A stretch of 40,689 bases of DNA, taken from the NCBI RefSeq assembly GCF_000338875.1, contig NZ_AOMO01000045.1, positions 1 to 40,689 of the forward strand, written 5' to 3'. Under the pieces are notes generated by a model, which was given only the letters and a program-made list of their open reading frames with translations, searched no databases and had not been told where the DNA came from. A program made the position numbers and the translations under genes. This stretch comes from Vibrio mimicus CAIM 602. GTDB lineage: Bacteria; Pseudomonadota; Gammaproteobacteria; Enterobacterales; Vibrionaceae. This document shows, in pieces, positions 37,685 to 40,689 of this stretch; within the stretch, counting starts at the first letter, position 1; each line of letters begins with the position of its first letter.

Positions 37685-38013
37685 TGCGAATTTTCCCGGC
37701 GCGCGAAAGCACCCACTAAGTAATAGCTTCAGGGTTTAATTCGTTGATTAAATAGAATTACCCCGGTTTGACCGGGCAAATTGAGAAGGGAAGGGAAAAG
37801 TCGCGTATTGCGATAAAAGAATTGAAAACGGACTTTCCGTTAACCCAACCATGCCCTTTGAATTTGGTTAGTTACAATCATCAGAATTCCTCCAGTTAGT
37901 GATAGAAACTGCGTGAGTATACGTTGTATGCCCAAAAGAGCAAAGTCGGATGCTACTTTCGATAGCAAAGTCACATGAGATTAGAGGACTCTACGTCCTC
38001 TGATTCCTGTTTT
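37685..38013 (-). other. Gap upstream of rsgA with a candidate leader
   Basis: About 330 bp. On the minus strand it holds a candidate -10 TATACT (37916-37921), a 13-codon frame with GGAGGAA (37840-37881), and a short hairpin after its stop (37827-37832 with 37836-37841). A 6-bp hairpin (37762-37767 with 37771-37776) and 9-bp direct repeats AGCAAAGTC at 37939-37947 and 37964-37972 are also present. Confidence 0.4.
37840..37881 (-). CDS. Candidate 13-residue leader peptide upstream of rsgA
   Basis: The frame encodes MIVTNQIQRAWLG. It starts seven bases after GGAGGAA, one of the best Shine-Dalgarno sequences in the window, and follows a possible -10 box by about 35 bp. A small hairpin and a T-rich stretch come right after the stop. 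A leader peptide, a short secreted or membrane-free peptide, or a chance frame are all possible. Confidence 0.3.
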   Translation of the reverse strand: MIVTNQIQRAWLG

Positions 38014-39223
38014 TTACATCTCAAATAGCCAAAAGTAACCATATCCAACAATAGCGGCTGGAATAGAAGAGTACAGTGTTGCCATCAATGCGGCTTTTGG
38101 TGCTAAAGCAATGGCAGGGAAGAGGGCATCACCATCATTGGAAATGGCATTGGAGAGCTGTGCTGAGAAGGGTAACGCGCCAGAGAGATACAAACTGGTG
38201 ACGAGAATTTGCGGCCCACAGCCAGGTAAAAGTCCAATCACAATACCGAATGCGGGTAGCCAAGCCCCCCCACTTGCCCCAATCGGCTCCAATCTCAAAT
38301 CCGGTGAAGTGCAGCGTTAGTTCAAAGGCGAGAAACGCCATAATCACCCAAGCACTGACAAAGTTGGTATCTTGAGCGGCTTTCTGCATGGGGTGTGATG
38401 AGCGGATTTTATCGTCCTCACTCACGGTTGATTGGTAATCTTGGATCTCTTTGGTCAACGCCCACAGCAGCATGCTGCTTACGGCTAGCATGGCTCCAAG
38501 CCATTCAATGGTCATTGCTGGTAGATTTAACACCTGATTTAAGTCGATTTGCAGTGAGGATGCGGCCGCGACGACGGAAGCAGGCAATAACAGATATTTC
38601 CAAAACTGACCTTGCAGATTAATGGCTTTGGATGACATTTCATTTCTTTCTGAGCAACAAGAGGCGCGAAGTTGTATGCTGAGTTGAGTGATTGCTGGGC
38701 GCATAAAATCATCGCGATGCAGTGCATTAATCACCAAACCGGTAATACAACCTGTCACCACGCCAATTGCGATCACCTTCAGTCCAGTCACAGGCTGACT
38801 GGCCAGTAATAGAAAGGCAGCATCACCCATGGTTGCCGTTAATACTGCCACTAAAGCACCGAATCCGACTTTACCGCTGACAAACTGAGTGGTAACGACA
38901 ATCGCGCCACCACAACCGGGGAGCGCCCCTAATAATGCCGCTATCCCAACCTGTAGGTTACGTGAGTTATGATAGGCACTGACTAAAGCATGTGTGCCGT
39001 CTAACCAACGAGAGACTGCGTGATAAATGGCTAATGTAAGAGCAACATAGGTAGAGACTGCCCAAAAGGAATCGGACAAGGTCTGTACGGTGACATGGCG
39101 AGTGTTATCACTCATCAGCAACATCAAGAGCGCAATAGGTAGAATCAGCCGCTTATATTTCAGGTTAAACTGCGACGCGATGACGCGATGTTTTTCTGAT
39201 AAAGGCCATTTTATCGAGTTCAT
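38014..39223 (-). pseudogene. Putative manganese/heavy-metal transporter (ArsP_2-type, 10 TM), frameshifted
   Basis: From ATG 39223 the protein reads through about ten membrane segments arranged as two related halves. Each half carries a P-G-C-G motif (ALLGALPGCGGAIVVTTQF and IGLLPGCGPQILVTSLYL), the pattern of the putative manganese transporter family (PF11449-like). The frame breaks in a run of seven C at 38265-38271 (G7 on the coding strand). The coding span of 1210 bp is 3n+1; removing one G joins GADWGKWG to AWLPAFGIVIGLLPGCG and yields 402 residues. As it stands the second PGCG motif is lost and the transporter should be inactive. A Fur-like site lies upstream and the Mn-dependent ppaC is divergent. 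Confidence 0.75.
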
Positions 39224-39241
39224 AGAAGTACCGAATGATTA

Positions 39242-39284
39242 AATGAGAACTATTATCGATAATATAGTTGAGATTGGTTCTCAT
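39242..39284. promoter_or_regulatory. Fur-like operator between the transporter gene and ppaC
   Basis: AATGAGAACTATTATCGAT (39242-39260) matches the 19-bp Fur consensus AATGATAATCATTATCATT at 14 positions. It sits in a near-perfect dyad (39248-39269) and an outer inverted repeat ATGAGAAC/GTTCTCAT (39243-39250 with 39277-39284). It is 19 bp from the transporter ATG. Confidence 0.65.
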
Positions 39285-39440
39285 CTGCAAGCGAGTTATT
39301 GGAAGAAAAAGGTTTTTTTGATTTAGCACCATGAAGAAAATATTAAATTGAGTAGAGTGCACCCTTTGTTTACGCCTTCGAAGCCAAACTGCATGAAATG
39401 ACAGCAAAACACGCTGCCACCTCAAGTAGGAAAGGTAAAA

Positions 39441-39461
39441 ATGTCAAAAGAGAAAAAATAG
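39441..39461 (+). CDS. Candidate six-residue upstream frame (MSKEKK) of ppaC
   Basis: ATG 39441 has AGGAAAGG upstream and the frame stops at TAG 39459-39461, the T and A of which adjoin the AGGT Shine-Dalgarno of ppaC. It could couple ribosomes to ppaC, but it is too short to support on its own. Confidence 0.2.
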   Translation: MSKEKK

Positions 39462-39469
39462 GTAATAGA

Positions 39470-40375
39470 ATGATTTTAGTTGTTGGTCATAAAAACCCAG
39501 ACAGTGACAGTATTTGTAGCGCTCTAGTCGCCGCTGAACTTTTAAAAGCGCGTGGTCTGGAAGCAAAAGCAGTACGCCAAGGCGAGATTAATCGTGAAAC
39601 TCAACACATTCTGAATGTTGCAGGTGTTGAGCAACCTGAATTACGTACCAGCGTTGCAGGCGAGCAAGTGTGGTTAGTGGATTACACCGATTTAGCGCAA
39701 GCACCGGATGACCTAAACCAAGCTGAGATCCTCGGTATTGTCGATCACCACCGTTTAGGTGATGTGATGACGGTGAATCCACTGGAAGCGTGGATTTGGC
39801 CTGTGGGTTGTACCAGCACGATTCTGTTCAATCTCTTTAAGATGGAAAACGCAGAAATCACTCGCCCACTAGCGCTACTGATGATTTCAGCCATTCTGTC
39901 TGACACCGTTGGCTTTGCATCACCAACTTGTACTCAAAAAGACAGAGACGCCGTTGCTGAGCTAGCAGTATTGGCGGGTATCACCGATCTTGAAGGCTTT
40001 ATCAAAGCGCTGTTGATTGCGAAAACCGACATTGAAGGTTTAAGCGCAGCACAACTGGTTGAAAAAGATCTGAAAGCTTACCCATTCAATGGTCGTGATT
40101 TGGTAGTCGGTCAGGTTGAACTTGCCACATTAGAGCAAGTTGCGGATATGATTGATGCTCTCGAAGCTGATCTGCAACGTCGTTGTGATGAAGAGTCACT
40201 CGCGTTAGCGGCGCTGATGCTGACTGACATCACCACAGCACAAACTCGTCTGCTGTTTAAAGGTGAATGGTCAGAAAAACTGGCTAAGCATGAAAAAGAC
40301 GGCGTACTGATGATGGAAAATACCCTCAGCCGTAAGAAACAAGGTTGGCCTTGGCTGCAAACGGAACTGGCTTGA
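39470..40375 (+). CDS. ppaC: Manganese-dependent inorganic pyrophosphatase PpaC (family II)
   Basis: A 301-residue DHH-family pyrophosphatase. It hydrolyses pyrophosphate to phosphate with Mn2+. Metal-binding motifs are GHKNPDSDS (residues 6-14), VDYTD, and VDHHRLGD. The C-terminal DHHA2 domain ends with the substrate-binding SRKKQ. I start at ATG 39470, which begins MILVVGHKNPDSD as in the family and has AGGT six bases upstream; the in-frame upstream start at 39398 adds 24 untypical residues. It is divergent from a putative manganese transporter with a Fur-like site between. A terminator follows. Confidence 0.95.
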   Translation: MILVVGHKNPDSDSICSALVAAELLKARGLEAKAVRQGEINRETQHILNVAGVEQPELRTSVAGEQVWLVDYTDLAQAPDDLNQAEILGIVDHHRLGDVMTVNPLEAWIWPVGCTSTILFNLFKMENAEITRPLALLMISAILSDTVGFASPTCTQKDRDAVAELAVLAGITDLEGFIKALLIAKTDIEGLSAAQLVEKDLKAYPFNGRDLVVGQVELATLEQVADMIDALEADLQRRCDEESLALAALMLTDITTAQTRLLFKGEWSEKLAKHEKDGVLMMENTLSRKKQGWPWLQTELA

Positions 40376-40407
40376 TCGCCACTTCGCGGTTAACATTCTC
40401 CTTAAGC

Positions 40408-40440
40408 AACGCTCACGTCAGTATGCCGTGGGCGTTTTTT
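40408..40440 (+). terminator. Rho-independent terminator of ppaC
   Basis: A 10-bp stem (40408-40417 with 40427-40436, one G-T pair) with a 9-nt loop and a T-run to 40440. Confidence 0.88.
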
Positions 40441-40512
40441 ATCTCTGGTTGTAGGTATTGTCCTGCAATTCCATCGCTCAAAAAGAGCCGCTAATTCCTA
40501 TGGGGAAAGAAA

Positions 40513-40689
40513 ATGTCCAATCCATTAACTGCAGAGCAAATGGCGCTCATCAACCAATATGACCAAGAGCAACGATTCAACTACTGCTTGAAAGAGATTG
40601 TAGCCAATCAGCAAGTGTGGATTTTAAAAGACGAACACGGCTGCGTAATGCTCAATACCGAAGAAGAAGATTGTGTACCTGTGTGGCCA
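40513..40689 (+). CDS. DUF2750-family protein, 5' part (continues off the right edge)
   Basis: The first 59 codons are visible. MSNPLTAEQMALINQYDQEQ, RFNYCLKEIVANQQVWILKD and a C-terminal VPVWP are the DUF2750 pattern (E-R-F-x-Y, V-W-x-L, and a P-x-W-P). The function is unknown. The ATG 40513 has GGGGAAAG just upstream. The frame is open to the window edge, so the length cannot be given. Confidence 0.75.
   Translation, partial: MSNPLTAEQMALINQYDQEQRFNYCLKEIVANQQVWILKDEHGCVMLNTEEEDCVPVWP

Noticed and set aside
38014..38298. Separate small membrane protein of 94 residues
   Set aside because: It is the C-terminal part of the frameshifted transporter: same strand, overlapping end, and it carries the second PGCG motif.

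Overview
The window is a chromosomal segment of a Vibrio, most probably Vibrio cholerae or a very close relative (V. mimicus, V. metoecus, V. paracholerae). The assignment rests on gene content and protein sequence read by eye: a complete cmoM-mukF-mukE-mukB condensin operon, metE next to the Vibrio type II secretion pilotin aspS, a torECA TMAO respiration operon, a FocA matching the crystallised V. cholerae protein in apparent length, and an ERIC repeat of the Vibrio type. Almost everything is core-genome housekeeping. I found no phage, integron, CRISPR array, tRNA, rRNA or defence island, and no convincing undescribed multi-gene system.

Layout. 1-229: end of an IS50/Tn5-like IS4-family element that runs off the left edge, apparently inserted into a terminator hairpin. 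264-1100: envelope protein elyC, divergent from cmoM-mukFEB (1217-8523), which closes with a strong terminator. 8594-9730: an Lrp/AsnC regulator divergent from a frameshifted LysE-type exporter. 9775-12129: YgiQ radical SAM protein. 12423-14882: a PAS/degenerate GGDEF/EAL/CBS-like phosphodiesterase. 14946-17705: M16 zinc-protease lipoprotein. 17939-18941: a membrane protein and a DUF4250 protein. 18948-22547: metR and metE, divergent, with an ERIC element and MetR/MetJ-type operators between them. 22626-24471: aspS-yciI-yciA-yciB, all leftward. 24596-26473: GAF/GGDEF-like/EAL phosphodiesterase. 26670-28432: an orphan small protein, a YdcF-type protein and a YeeZ-type oxidoreductase. 28542-28774: a frameshifted TIGR02647 protein. 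29055-29897: focA. 30634-34533: torE-torC-torA. 34741-36477: a GH36-type alpha-galactosidase. 36623-37684: an RsgA-type GTPase. 38014-39223: a frameshifted putative metal (manganese) transporter, divergent from ppaC (39470-40375), a manganese-dependent pyrophosphatase, with a Fur-like site between. 40513 to the right edge: start of a DUF2750 gene.

How the parts work together. MukBEF is the chromosome condensin, with the tRNA-modifying CmoM at its operon head. MetR and MetE form the cobalamin-independent methionine pair. FocA and TorECA belong to anaerobic metabolism: formate transport, and electron flow from quinol through the pentaheme TorC to periplasmic TorA. The two EAL proteins probably lower cyclic-di-GMP. 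The transporter/ppaC pair suggests iron-linked control of manganese supply and use.

The main points for a second look are three independent single-base frameshifts (LysE-like exporter, TIGR02647 protein, and the putative manganese transporter at a G7 tract), the IS insertion at the apex of a terminator, the ERIC element separating metR from its operator region, an inverted pair of perfect DnaA boxes upstream of the tor operon, an exact TorR-type decamer, and a strongly translated-looking micro-ORF ahead of rsgA. All family names come from reading the protein sequences; no database search was run.
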